Shown piece after piece: positions 27,001 to 34,099 of a DNA stretch of 64,000 nt. The notes under the pieces were generated by a model, which saw only the letters and a program-made list of their open reading frames with translations, was not told the origin of the DNA and did no database searches. The stretch is from Eupeodes corollae (taxonomy: Eukaryota > Arthropoda > Insecta > Diptera > Syrphidae): assembly GCF_945859685.1 (NCBI RefSeq), contig NC_079147.1:168809174-168873173 (forward strand), written 5' to 3'. Each line of letters begins with the position of its first letter. Position 1 is the stretch's first letter. The translations under genes and the position numbers were made by a program.

Positions 27001-29397
27001 GAACCAAACAGTGACTTTTTGTGGAAGTAAAGGCCTCTCTTAGTAGTACCCGTGGCATGATGGTTAGTGCGTTGGACTGTCATGCAAGGGGTCTTGGGTC
27101 CAAACCCTGCCTGTGCCACCTTAATTTAAAAAAAAAAAATAATTTTCGCGGGTACTGCCTCTTGTGAGAAATTGGCAATTCCTTCAAGAGTAATTCTTGT
27201 CATGAAAAAGTGCTTTCTCAAATTAGCCGTTCGGATTCGGCCTTCCATTCCTGACAACATTACTCGCACACAGGAATGGTTGTGAGTTGTAAGTCACTAG
27301 GCCCTGGTTCACAACGGACTGTTGCGCCACCCAATCTAATCTAAAGGCCTCTCTTACTTTGAGAATTGTCAGATCCCCAAATACGACAATTTTATTTATG
27401 AAATGTGCTTCGTCGATGAAGAACATTTTGTTCAAAAATCGCCGTCCACCGTCTGTTGTTCAAGCACCCATTCGAAGCATCTACCACGTTTTGAATGGTC
27501 AACTGACTTCAGTTGTTGTGTGAGCTGGACTTTATACGGACGTATAGTTGTAGTGTAGATCCAAATGCAAAATACACCATTATGTGCCCTACAGTCCGAA
27601 TTCCTGAGAACGAAGAGCAATCGTAACATTCGCGTCTTCGGCCACACTTTTAGGGGCCGGTTATAGCTATCAGTAAAATCCATCAGTAAGAGTATTTTAA
27701 GAGAAGAATAAATTGGTAATTACACTTTTTTTTCTAAAAAAAAATTCTTTGTGTGATTTCCGATCGATCAGTATATAATTTGTCTTTCTAATAAAAGGGA
27801 AACACCGTCAAATATCGATTCAATTTTTTTTCCGGTTCGATTTCAATGATAGCTATAAGGCCCCAGTTATAGCTATCATTGGTTTTCATTATTGAAAACA
27901 AACATTGTATTTTTTTTGACAGGTCGTTTATAGCTATCCTTAAAATTTTTGAATTTGAATTTCCTGATGGAAATCCACCGACAAATTTTTACTGACAGAA
28001 ATCTGTAATTGGAATTGTGTAAAATCGGAACCCAGATCAGTGGAACGATTCGTTTCACTTTTGAACATAAAAGAATCATCTGTTCAAGTATATGAATTTC
28101 CGTCCGGAAAATAGAAAAATACATTTTTAGAGAAAAATAAATCAGCTACACTTTTTTCCCCAAACAAAATTGTTTCGATTTGAATATTTTTCCGGATCGA
28201 TTTCAATGATAGCTATAAAAAATAAAATAAATTGGGTGGCGCGACAGTCCGTTGAGAACCAAGGCCTAATGACTTACAACTCTCAACCATTCCTGTGTGC
28301 GAGTAATGTTGTCAGGAATGGAGGGGACCTACAGTTTATATGCCGACTCCGAACGGCTAATTTTGAGAAAGCACTTTTTCATGACAATAGTTACTCTTGG
28401 AGAATTTGTCAATTCCTCGCAAGAGGCAGTACCCGTGAAAAGACTTTAGATGGCATAGGCAGGGATCGAACCCGAGACCTCTAGCATGACAGTCCAACGC
28501 ACTAACCATCATGCCACGGGTACCATGATAGCTATAACTGGTGCATAACTGGCGTCTTACAATATCTGAAACTAATCTAGGCTCTTCCAATGTCGTCACA
28601 ATTAGAACAATTGCCTACGTACTTGGACGATTATGTAAACCATAAGCTCCTCTTAAAGGACGAAATGTGGCTGTGGCCGCATTTATGCAGTAGGTTTTAA
28701 CAATTTCATTTTGGTTAATGTCAGACTTTGAATTAAAAAAAATTAGTTCAACAACTGGGTTTGACAGATATCGAATTCCAGTCCTATACTTTTGAAACCA
28801 CTTGAGACGAATTTGCTCAAATTTGTTACAAAATAAATTCAAATATTCAATATAGTTGAGTATAGCTTTCATCTTACTATTTAAAACTAGAAGATGGAAT
28901 ATCGTAATATAGTTGTAGAATGTAGTTAATTCTTATGCATGCACAAATTAAATAAAAAAAACATTATTCTAAAATGTCTTACTTACCTACGTACATAGTT
29001 ACAAAGCATATTTGTCTTTAAATAAATTTAAGCACGTGTTTTGTTTACTCCAATCACAACAAATTTAAGAGTTTAGCTGCCTTTTGACACCTATGTAACA
29101 CTGTTTGATCACCTTACACGATATTTTATTCTTACCTTTTAATTAAAATGTTTTAATTTGTTGTCAACTTTAGGTGAAACAATGCTATCACCTTTAGTGA
29201 TGTGCGGCCCTCAAGGCTTGGAGTTCCTTGTTCCAGTTACATTAAACATCCCTCACTGCGCCGGTCGAACAGCTTCCTTGGGACTCGCTCTCAAGGCCAC
29301 CGATAGCGAAAAAAATCTCCACACCGAATGGGATAACATTGATTTACCAAGTAATGCAGCCGCACATACAGTTTCAGTGAAAGTCGACCATTTTTGA
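2853..29397 (+). CDS. pyd: polychaetoid (ZO-1 homologue), MAGUK junction scaffold; 5' end outside window
   Basis: Gene span of the junctional scaffold protein Polychaetoid, which in flies links adherens-junction components to actin. Coding exons: 2853-3022, 5801-6134, 6197-7374, 7437-8025, 10803-11036, 11187-11749, 11839-11993, 14454-14562, 15318-15513, 15585-15864, 19372-19501, 21148-23057, 29174-29397. All have AG/GT borders, and the summed lengths keep one frame throughout: 6,072 nt, 2,023 residues plus stop. Domain order is PDZ1, PDZ2, PDZ3, SH3, GUK, low-complexity linker, ZU5, the order of ZO proteins. The protein starts inside the region just before PDZ1, so the N-terminal exons and promoters are upstream of the window. 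Introns range from 62 bp to over 6 kb and carry TEs. The exon chain was built by eye; weak acceptors (10803, 15318) are the least certain points. Confidence 0.95.
3400..4560 (+). mobile_element. degenerate jockey-clade LINE (RT region)
   Basis: Reading across frames gives jockey-type reverse transcriptase landmarks in order: KVLKDLNKD near 3635, a decayed RPIALL-like segment near 3815-3840, AGMPQGSILSP at about 4050-4085, and FTDD (for the usual YADD) at about 4130-4145. Frameshifts and stops show it is dead. It lies wholly in the intron between the two PDZ1 exons. Confidence 0.65.
4561..5800. other. pyd intron, no feature recognised
   Basis: AT-rich intronic DNA. I see no conserved frame, no terminal repeats and no RNA gene. 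Confidence 0.5.
5801..6134 (+). CDS. pyd: pyd exon: second half of PDZ1, start of PDZ2
   Basis: Reads VNDRIISVNGVSLENVEYA and on to VVKRRVP, closing PDZ1. A Ser/His/Pro-rich linker follows, then the start of PDZ2 (IKVTLTKSNKKDDYGVVLG). The acceptor is the strong attttttcag. Phase 0 exit at 6134. Confidence 0.95.
6197..7374 (+). CDS. pyd: pyd exon: PDZ2 end, PDZ3, SH3
   Basis: Completes PDZ2 (EISTKARDQLAANGYVLQEG to LNLVVLRD). A serine/proline linker with PPRPPPPRG follows, then PDZ3 (about 6,825-7,055; binding loop VGIRLTGG), then the SH3 domain (about 7,095-7,310; GEMAFKAGDVFRV, GVVGSWQVLRIG, GVIPNKSRAEELA). PDZ3-SH3 adjacency is typical of ZO-type MAGUKs. The exon leaves in phase 2 inside an Arg-rich run that is completed after a 62-bp intron. 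Confidence 0.95.
7437..8025 (+). CDS. pyd: pyd exon: guanylate-kinase-like domain
   Basis: Encodes the GUK module (RVVLRHPGFVRPVVLFGP to SGAVWMSETK). The P-loop position reads GPVSDISRE and lacks the GKS/T of active guanylate kinases, so it should be a protein-binding pseudo-kinase, as in other MAGUKs. Phase 0 exit (AAG|gtaaga). Two downstream exons, 8899 and 10803, can both join in frame, which is the basis of the alternative C-termini. Confidence 0.95.
8899..9696 (+). CDS. pyd: pyd alternative terminal exon (short isoform)
   Basis: An open frame of 265 codons plus TGA runs in phase 0 from a plausible acceptor (aaaaattag, AG at 8897-8898). It therefore joins directly to the GUK exon. The product begins LPESPTEMIFPPYIAPP and continues as a Pro-rich, then Gln/Ser/Asn/Gly-rich tail ending IVVNGNA, with no recognised domain. 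Coding-like codon use, a dense run of Pro/Ser codons and the AATAAA at 9795 support a real last exon. The isoform would total about 1,022 residues from the window start and would lack the linker and ZU5 domain. An internal AG at 8904-8905 is out of phase. Confidence 0.8.
   Translation, partial: LPESPTEMIFPPYIAPPCNLPCCRPTSVPSYSARRTSFSLSPTRPLTPPRPSPPSIHMQLQSTNFHPLTPPASMPTSSIQQQQIQIQPYPTVLSVIKPASSMPGGLAQPQPQMRVTDNRHNQSYGKRDTSSLSNLATGTPRTDRTERRTTPYYYNELYNSSSIFDSNLNLRYATDDEMNLNNNNVTSRIVKDKSVDEIVGTPSSASRTHRRSNSRYESSSSGSGGTGSVCGSAGTQRDQPNGGDTFEKGGVPIPAARSIVVNGNA
9795..9800 (+). promoter_or_regulatory. polyadenylation signal for the short pyd isoform
   Basis: AATAAA 99-104 nt after the TGA of the alternative exon, in otherwise non-coding DNA. 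The cleavage site is not resolved. Confidence 0.55.
10803..11036 (+). CDS. pyd: pyd exon: start of long-isoform linker
   Basis: Reads PVESLSDDFLFPMTTSR, SYASSPESDLELSPGPS and DPSIATNQDNLDRDRD, stretches I recognise as conserved in fly Pyd directly after GUK. Phase 0 at both ends (TATACG|gtaaga). The acceptor is weak in appearance (ccttaag), but the frame and conservation fix it. Confidence 0.92.
11187..11749 (+). CDS. pyd: pyd exon: Ser/Thr/Pro-rich linker
   Basis: Starts NPYEQSNPPQNRRQ directly after PPPYT of the previous exon and ends at VPNA with a split codon (AA|T). Low-complexity, serine-rich, with several polar runs; no folded domain visible. The acceptor is ctttag and the donor is gtatgt. 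Confidence 0.92.
11839..11993 (+). CDS. pyd: pyd exon: linker
   Basis: Joins as N-VGRPGGMNSNVPEF and runs to SARNI, leaving in phase 1. A short polar linker exon between an 89-bp intron and a 2.5-kb intron filled with TE remnants. Confidence 0.9.
12111..12334 (-). repeat. tRNA-headed SINE copy (internally deleted)
   Basis: Contains the SINE 3' end (ggtggcacaacagtccattg), the core (attcctgtgtacaagtaatg; ttcctcgcaagaggcagt) and the far end (caggcacgggtac). The middle of the tRNA-like head is replaced by an A run. Sense orientation is minus. Confidence 0.8.
12340..13329. other. pyd intron, mostly featureless
   Basis: AT-rich to about 12,890, then a more GC-rich patch (12,900-13,270) that looks transposon-derived because it runs into the RTE fragment, but I cannot assign it. 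Confidence 0.35.
13330..13760 (+). mobile_element. RTE-clade LINE remnant
   Basis: Frames read QGLRQG, a decayed EYA-DIDII segment near 13,465-13,495, then FEVVEDFFYLGTA followed by SSNDTSAEI near 13,590-13,660. The same order is found in the RTE element at 38995-41945 (LLAYADDIDIIG, FELVKDFVYLDSG, NTSAEIKRR). Short, frameshifted and opposite in strand to that copy. Confidence 0.6.
13905..14340 (-). repeat. SINE copy split by a 170-bp insertion
   Basis: SINE core (attcctgtgtagtaatgttg; ctcgcaagaggcagtaccc) and tRNA-like head (gggatcgaaccctagcatga) run to 14137. The head then resumes at 14308 and finishes at ccatcatgccacaggcac. The interruption is flanked by near-identical agtctaacgcac (14126-14137) and agtcaaacgcac (14308-14319), a 12-bp target duplication with one mismatch. 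Confidence 0.85.
14138..14307 (-). mobile_element. short retroposed insertion inside a SINE
   Basis: The 170-bp block between the 12-bp duplications. Its left edge is T-rich (attttttaattcattttt), which reads as an A-rich tail in minus orientation. The contents match nothing I recognise. Confidence 0.5.
14454..14562 (+). CDS. pyd: pyd exon: linker
   Basis: Reads DPRNAALNTPARPSNLGLEN and ends TDYGKY with a split codon (AG|). The donor gtaagt is strong. The next constitutive acceptor (15318) completes this as serine. The alternative acceptor at 14809 would complete it as arginine. Confidence 0.9.
14809..14959 (+). CDS. pyd: candidate alternative pyd terminal exon
   Basis: After acaagtag at 14801-14808, a frame that matches the phase of the preceding exon stays open for 49 codons and ends at TAA 14957-14959. 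It reads RHHIHLQGLKFRYQSHQ and later KFMPPVCSEIHTG. The surrounding intron is very AT-rich, so an open run of this size in the one permitted phase is uncommon by chance. The pyrimidine tract is only moderate and I see no close AATAAA. Inferred, not established. Confidence 0.35.
15318..15513 (+). CDS. pyd: pyd exon: Pro-rich linker
   Basis: Reads RNNSASQADYSKIPKNPHG, then Asn/Gly and PPPKPKNYRPP, a possible SH3-ligand type stretch. The acceptor (gaaatgcag) has a poor pyrimidine tract, but the phases on both sides fit only this site. Phase 0 exit (GGG|gtaatt). Confidence 0.88.
15585..15864 (+). CDS. pyd: pyd exon: Gly/His/Ser-rich linker
   Basis: Reads EPGSPRSPNGFFYPPTPSHY and a glycine-rich run (SGSGGGGHYNG, YSGGGGQQYMH), ending PPI in phase 1. 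Intrinsically disordered by composition. Confidence 0.9.
15865..17049. other. pyd intron, no gene
   Basis: AT-rich intron. A run of nine G sits near 16,538. No conserved frame found. Confidence 0.5.
17050..17733 (+). repeat. SINE copy split by a LINE 3' fragment
   Basis: SINE core from taccggtactgcctcttgcg (17061) to acagtacttgcaca (about 17199). It resumes at aggaatggttgagagctgta (17670) and ends ttgcgccacctaag (17733). The order and sense of the two parts are those of intact copies. The tRNA-like head is missing. Confidence 0.8.
17200..17669 (+). mobile_element. jockey-type LINE 3' end inserted in the SINE
   Basis: One frame reads LLDRIERRAFRLIGD, then VSCLTLFYRYFNGLCS and ALPHSVFPSHCNIQEFKTKV, the C-terminal end of a jockey-type RT protein. 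It is followed by an A-rich tail (ttattataaaaaaaat) against the SINE. 5'-truncated, as usual for target-primed insertion. Confidence 0.7.
17734..19371. other. pyd intron with a small direct repeat
   Basis: AT-rich. A roughly 28-bp unit containing aatttgtaataattttcttt is duplicated in tandem at about 18,846-18,902. No coding or RNA feature recognised. Confidence 0.5.
19372..19501 (+). CDS. pyd: pyd exon: linker
   Basis: Reads NLPPHTPERHALDLAGSREQ and SAFELYRKPQIGAAGHHH. It joins the previous exon across a 3.5-kb intron in phase 1 and leaves in phase 2 (AG|C). Confidence 0.9.
19502..21147. other. pyd intron, no gene
   Basis: AT-rich, with a CT/CA-rich simple stretch at 21,080-21,117 just before the exon acceptor. 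Nothing else supported. Confidence 0.5.
21148..23057 (+). CDS. pyd: pyd exon: IYQ-repeat block, acidic run, first half of ZU5
   Basis: The largest exon, 1,910 nt. It opens SDMEPYDERYNNYYQVPQ, then has PPPPLPKVKKK and a basic segment. A series of tyrosine motifs follows (EDIYQSRQG, DHIYQTRREV, QIYQSKKEM, SIYQSRREV, QIYQTRREA, PIYVSKRDV, PIYETKEES; 21860-22310), then a Glu/Asp-rich stretch (about 22,540-22,610). The last part (GIFDHNGGTLADNFWNVSLQ onward) is the first half of the ZU5 domain. Exits in phase 1 (AAT G|gtttgt). Confidence 0.95.
23058..24150. other. pyd intron start, (TG)n microsatellite
   Basis: A TG repeat lies near 23,266-23,284. The rest is AT-rich without recognisable coding or repeat structure. 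Confidence 0.5.
24151..24242 (+). repeat. SINE 3' end fragment
   Basis: Matches the last 90 bp of the SINE: tgacaacattattcgcacac, cactaggccctag, ctgttgcgccacctaattta, then an ATTT-type tail. 5' truncated. Confidence 0.8.
25146..25420 (-). mobile_element. Tc1-like transposase remnant
   Basis: A frame on the minus strand reads DIMVWTAITSYSTIDFQFLS then TIMNGIQWNGHF, similar to the VMVWxxxS...GxxNxxxY segment of Tc1-type transposases. It ends EVEFNQKTWNF, like the segment before the SPDLNPIE motif. The motif itself is lost. Too decayed for a firm family call. Confidence 0.4.
25421..26429. other. pyd intron, unassigned
   Basis: No feature I can support. The stretch 25,560-25,860 might continue the decayed Tc1-like copy on the minus strand. 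Confidence 0.35.
27043..27341 (+). repeat. full-length tRNA-headed SINE with 15-bp target duplication
   Basis: Best copy of the family. The tRNA-like head has an A-box-like tggcatgatggttagtgcg and a B-box-like gggtccaaaccctgcc. Then come an A run, the conserved core, and a 3' end ttgcgccacccaatctaatc. It is flanked by taaaggcctctctta at 27028-27042 and 27342-27356, an exact 15-bp target duplication within mariner sequence. This gives an element of 299 bp. No protein is encoded. Confidence 0.92.
27653..27864. mobile_element. MITE 1 (TTATAGCTATCA inverted ends)
   Basis: Starts ggggccggttatagctatca and ends tgatagctataaggcccc, an imperfect inverted repeat around about 210 bp of AT-rich non-coding DNA. 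Shares internal stretches with MITE 2 (ttccggttcgatttcaatga against ttccggatcgatttcaatga). Confidence 0.65.
27863..28541. mobile_element. MITE 2, same family, carrying a SINE
   Basis: Left end ccagttatagctatcattgg and, after removing the SINE, right end caatgatagctataactgg form an inverted repeat. A second internal tatagctatcc (27,929) suggests a composite. It abuts MITE 1 head to tail inside the mariner copy. Confidence 0.6.
28218..28524 (-). repeat. full-length SINE inside MITE 2, 12-bp target duplication
   Basis: Minus-sense copy with the complete head (ggatcgaacccgagacctct; cgcactaaccatcatgccac), core and 3' end (gggtggcgcgacagtccg). It is flanked by atgatagctata at 28206-28217 and 28525-28536, so the insertion split the terminal repeat of the MITE. 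Confidence 0.92.
28721..29173. other. end of pyd last intron
   Basis: AT-rich, ending in the acceptor tcaactttag. No feature recognised. Confidence 0.5.
29174..29397 (+). CDS. pyd: pyd last exon: second half of ZU5, stop
   Basis: Reads GETMLSPLVMCGPQGLEFLV through LNIPHCAGRTASLGL to VSVKVDHF and TGA at 29395-29397, the conserved end of the ZO/Pyd ZU5 domain. The preceding intron is 6.1 kb and TE-filled. The 3'UTR lies to the right. Confidence 0.95.
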
Positions 29398-30579
29398 AAT
29401 AAACTCAACTTTAAATTTAAGCAGAAGGAAAAATATAAATAACAACGGTATTATGTTTAAGTTGCTTTTATTTATGTGTTTTTTATCACAATTGTTAATA
29501 TTTTTTAATTTGTTGAAAATATCAACTTCTATTTTGCTTTTAATTTGTTTATTGTTGAGTAAGAAAACGCTGTATTTTTATGTAAATAATTAAACTTCAA
29601 TTTTGTTCTTAAATTTTTTTACAAAAACGATTTCGATGATGAAAAGCGAAAAATAAAGAATTATTATATTTCGTGCCTTTTAAGTATTTGTATGTCTATG
29701 AAAAAAAAATCTAAGCTAATAAAATATTGCATGAAATAAATTTGTACGAAAAATCAATTTACACATAGTATTTATAACCATTTCTGTTGCATCAGAATCA
29801 TATAAAAATTATATAAAATAAATACCTAAATATAATACAATTAACAAACGCTATTTTATACATGCATATATTTCTTGTAAATATTGATTTAATTTAATTG
29901 GAAAAAAACATAAAATATTATTATATTCACATGAAAAACAACATTTTGTATTAAGTTGAATGATAACACAACATTTGTTTTATCAAATATTTAGATTATC
30001 GATTTTGTATTGTGTTAAATAAATACATACATAATATATACACATAGGTAATTTTCTTAGCTTTTGTTTAATTATTATTGTAAAGTAAAGGAAACATTAA
30101 ATATATAATTATATTATTGTGCTTACATTAATTTTTAATTATTTAAATGAAAATGGTTTTGATTCAATGTATTCTTTTGTCAGAATTAATTATAAAAATT
30201 TTAATTATAATAAATAAAGAAAACATTTAAAAACAATTGAATTTTATAATTCATTTAGATTTGTTGGTTAATTTCTTTTAAATTTCCAATCATTATTATG
30301 GAGTCATCATAAAATGTTTTCATTCTTTAGTATTTTCTTTACATAAAATAATCCGCATTAATTTGCGTCAAAGAAATCAGTGGTCATATTAGGGGTTTTT
30401 ACGTAGGTTACGGTTAAAATCTGTAGATTTTAATTTGTACGGGCATTAAATTCACATGTAGTTACTATATTTTTGCATGTTTTGAACTCGCATTTCTCGT
30501 GAACTAGATCACCTGGAGGGCTGAAATTTCAGTATTGTGTCCTCTTTCGGCTTTGATATTACCATTTTTGTACACGGTA
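29398..30579. other. pyd 3'UTR and flank
   Basis: Very AT-rich with several AATAAA motifs; presumably UTR for the first several hundred bases. From about 30,380 the base composition changes and LINE 5' leader sequence probably begins. Confidence 0.45.
29652..29657 (+). promoter_or_regulatory. candidate polyadenylation signal of the long pyd isoforms
   Basis: AATAAA about 255 nt past the pyd stop, in AT-rich non-coding DNA. Several later AATAAA (for example near 30215) could also be used, so the 3' end is not fixed. Confidence 0.4.
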
Positions 30580-30580
30580 T

Positions 30581-30775
30581 ACGATACTCAACTCTTCGGT
30601 TCCCTATAATCGTGAGTGTGTAAGTACGTTTTTTACCCCCGTACGTCTGTACGTTCGGGAAACATTTTTGTCGTCCAATTCTCAAGAACGATACTCAACG
30701 TTTCGGGGTCCCTATAATCGTGAGTGTGTAAGTACGTTTTTTACCCCCGTACCTCTCTAGTCCTTCCTCTAACGC
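30581..30775 (+). repeat. two tandem copies of a 107-bp unit
   Basis: acgatactca at 30581 and 30688 each start a unit holding ccctataatcgtgagtgtgt, then aagtacgttttttacccccg. The copies are nearly identical. They lie directly upstream of the LINE coding frames, so they may be its 5' leader monomers. Confidence 0.7.
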
Positions 30776-32690
30776 TAACGAACTTGACAACAAAGTCAAT
30801 GACCTTACCTCAGCTATGAACAAATGGCTAGAAATTGCTTGTCCACTTATACACATAAGAGGAAAGGGGAAACCACAATGGTGGGCCTCAGAGCTTGACT
30901 CGCTCAGGAAGGAATGCAGGAAACTTTTCAACCGGGCCAAAGCTGCAAGACTAGCCTCTCATTGGGACTCCTACAAAGAATCCCTAAGAATCTACAAGAA
31001 GGCACTAAGGAAATCCAAGCGATCTTCTTGGTGATCCTTCTGTGGCATGATAGAAGAAACTTCTGAAGCCTCTAGGTTACGGAAAATTCTTTCAACTAAT
31101 CCAGCTATGCCAAGCTGCTTGAAAAATACAGACGTCTTCTGGACTAATTCAAGTAATGTAATCGCTGAACCTACTATTGGACACTCACTTTCCTGGTAGT
31201 TCTCTTACTGAAACTTGCAACAGTTTTATACGTTCAAGTTCAAATACAACATATCCACAAGGTCTGATCACAAAGGATAAGCTACAATGGGCTCTCAACA
31301 GCTTCAAACCATTTAAAGCTGCAGGACCAGATGGAATAATACCAGCCGAATTACAAAAGGCTTCTGATATAATTGCACCAATCCTTGAGGCAATTTTTAC
31401 CAGCTGTCTTTACCTGGTCCATGTTTCCTCGGCATGGAGAGAAGTTAAAGTTGTTTTTATATCTAAAGCAGGTAAATGCTCCCAAGTCAATCCTAAAGAT
31501 CTACGACCTATAAGTCTATCATCATTCCTTCTTAAGACCCTGGAAAGATTGATTGATATCCATTTAAGGGCACGTATCGATACAAGACTTCTGTCTTCGT
31601 CTCAACATGCCTACTGTAAAGGTAAATCGGTGGAAACAGCGTTACACACTTTAGTACGCACCATCGAATATTCCTCCATCATAAAGAGTTCACTATGGTT
31701 GCTTTCCTTGACATCGAAGGTGCCTTTAACAACGTGGACACATCTGCACTGACATCTCTAAATGTAGGGAGTTCGCTTCGGCAGTTAATTCATTTAATGC
31801 TTACTAGCAGAATAATTAACTCAAAACTGGGCAACTCTTCTAGTAAACGATTCGTTAGTAGAGGGACACCGCAAGGTGGTGTTCTATCCCCTCTCCTCTG
31901 GAACCTAGTGGTGAATGAAATCCTAACTAGTCTGGATGCGGAGGGTTTCAGAGTGATAGCCTATGCGGACGACGTTGCTATAGCAGTTTCAGGAAGGCAT
32001 CTTAATATCCTAAAAGACTCTTACAAAATGCCTTGGACAGACTAATACTTTGGGCTGATCGGTGTGGACTGAGTGTTAGCCCACAAAAAACCGATATGGT
32101 CTTATTTTCGAGGAGATAAAACATTCCATTTGTCAACCCTCCCTTTATTAAAGGAATCCAGTTAAAATTCTCAGACGAGGTTAAATACCTGGATCTTGTT
32201 TTAGATAAAAAAAAATAAATTGGAAACGCAACTTACAGGAAAGAGTCAAAAAAGCTACTGCAGCTCTCTTTTCTTACAAAAAAGCTATTGGCAATAAATG
32301 GGGTTTACAACCCAGAATCACACATTGGCTATACACATCGGTAATCAGACCGATTTTAACGTACGGTATGGCAGTATGGTGGACTGCTTTAGAGAAAGGT
32401 ATAAACAGGGATAAGTTAAATAAAATCCAACGTTCAGCCTGCCTATGTATAAGCGGATCGCTTCGCACGACCCCGTCTGCGGCACTGGACTCCTTGCTCT
32501 ACCTTACACCTCTTGACATATTTAGCAAACAAATAGCTGCAAGCTCTGCTATTCGCCTCAATGCTTCGTGCAGTGGACTAACAACAACATTGGCCAATCC
32601 GTAATTCTAAGGTACTTAGAATAAATTCCAAAGCACACAGACTACACCATCCCCCAACTACAATTCGACAGAACGTTGAGGCTTTCTTAT
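30760..32690 (+). mobile_element. LOA/I-type LINE, EN-RT linker to RT C-terminus, broken
   Basis: Frames in order: KWLEIACPLIHIRGKGKPQW, then the RT entry (FKPFKAAGPDGIIPAELQKA), LRPISLSSFLLKTLERLID, FLDIEGAFNNVD near 31,705, SRGTPQGGVLSPLLWNLVVN near 31,855-31,915, and AYADDVAIAVSG near 31,960-31,995. YTSVIRPILTYGMAVWWTAL and PSAALDSLLYLTPLDIFSKQ follow. Several frameshifts. GTPQGGVLSP and the similarity to the RNase-H-bearing copy at 46275-47690 suggest an LOA/I-type element; the clade call is inference. Confidence 0.8.
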
Positions 32691-32699
32691 AAGCTCAAT

Positions 32700-33043
32700 G
32701 AAACCAGTTTGAGTCCCCTAGGAAACGTGAGAGGCTGATTATGCTAACGTGATTTAGATCGTTCCTAGGTAATTGTTGCGTTTTTGAGCTAGAGCAGAGT
32801 TTGTAGAGACAGATTCCAAAGATTTGATAGCCGCCTGACTATTTGAGAAAATACGGATATCAGATGTTGATATCACGTTTTCTTTAAGCAAGGACAAGAC
32901 GCTACACTGACTGGGAAGGCCATATGAGAAACTTAATTTCAGTCGTTATCACCTCCTCCACCCTTCTTTTGTTTTTGATGCATCTGTAAAAAAGTGAACT
33001 GACTCGTCTTCCATGAATGACCTATCCTGCCAGAAAGACCTGG
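32700..33043 (-). mobile_element. LINE RNase H fragment
   Basis: The minus strand reads DESVHFFTDASKTKEG near 33,005-32,955, then SDIRIFSNSQAAIKSLES and STNSALAQKRNNYLG. This is an RNase H core (DxSK...; SDSQAA) of a LOA/I-type LINE. It is cut on the right by the MITE at 33044. Confidence 0.6.
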
Positions 33044-33541
33044 GGACTATATATGAGGTTCGCGGCGGATCGTTTTCAATTCGACCTTTCAAAGTCGACT
33101 AGCGTCGTATTTCCTTATTAACGAATTCGCGGCGCGGCGAAGCGAAAATAGTTCTTCCTAGTGACTTTTTCTTCCTATACTCCAGTGATTCGACAGCTTT
33201 CTAAAACAAATTGTTTTGTTTTGATTGAAATTGCGAAATTTGCGGTGATTTATAAGAAATTTTATATTTAATTATGGATTGTGGATAAATTATAAGAAAA
33301 TTAAAATAAAGCTAACTCACATTTGTATACAATTAATCAAGAAAGAATCCACGAAATCGAACCGTGAATAATAAATAAACACTCTTTTGCCTGTGAATCC
33401 GCCAAAAAAAGCAGTCGGATTTAAACTCGCCAACAAACATTATGACATTTCAAATTCGCCATCGAATTCGTTAATTGGTCGAATTGAAAAATGGCAAGCT
33501 CGCTAGCAAAACGATTCGCCTCGAATCTTATAATCAGTCCC
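33044..33541. mobile_element. 498-bp MITE with imperfect long inverted ends
   Basis: The left end (ggggactatatatgaggttc; gcggcggatcgtttt; caattcgacc) mirrors the right end read in reverse (ggggactgattataagattc; gaggcgaatcgtttt; caattcgacc). The interior is AT-rich and non-coding. A 3-bp ctg may be duplicated at the edges, which is too short to be sure. Confidence 0.65.
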
Positions 33542-34099
33542 CTGGAAGCTATAACTATTTTTATTTGTTGCCGCCGACGATATAACTATAATTTCAACAC
33601 GTAAGTTATTTATATCGGATATTATTTTAATTACAATTATAATTTTCTATATACCGATACATAGGACAGTAACACAAATTCACCTGCAAATGGGTATAAC
33701 ATTTATGGATGAGCATCCTTCCTTGGCCAATGAGTAAAACCACAATTATGTTCAAGGGAAGGAAGACAAGATTCCTGCTGCAGCCCTTTTATTTTAATTT
33801 GCTTATTTAATATTTAGCTATCGTGCAAACGATATCACATTGACGATTATCGTCTTACGTGAAGTGAGACTATCGACAAAACGCTATTGTTTGACAATAA
33901 TCGTTTTACGGAATGACCCCCCTGTATAGTAGGACAGATGGGAAAGCTTACGTAGAAGTTTTGTCAGCTTGAAGATCACCTCTTCAGAACAAACTGGAAT
34001 ACTATCCGAGCCAGTGGATCAGTCAACACCGAGACCTTGAAGTTCTTTTACAACAACAATTTTCTTACCTGTGACCTCTAAATAATACGAAAAGCAGAC

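Larger units (their letters stand above)
26430..28720 (-). mobile_element. mariner-like transposon copy, broken by three later insertions
   Basis: Minus-strand frames give the transposase from N- to C-terminus. The HTH part (NEIVKTYCINAATATFRPLR) is near 28,700-28,620. KVQLTQQLKSVDHSKRG and EWVLEQQTVDGDF lie at 27,530-27,430. FFIDEAHF is near 27,420, FFEKDDGTNVTVYSEYYGQM near 26,980, then a C-terminus like NYLKRIDACNNFSGNHLNDV near 26,590-26,540. Frameshifts abound. A SINE (27043-27341) and two MITEs (27653-28541) sit inside it. Confidence 0.75.

Noticed and set aside
27043..27110. A tRNA gene
   Set aside because: A and B boxes are present but the cloverleaf is not intact. The same head recurs at the end of every full SINE copy, so it is a SINE promoter.
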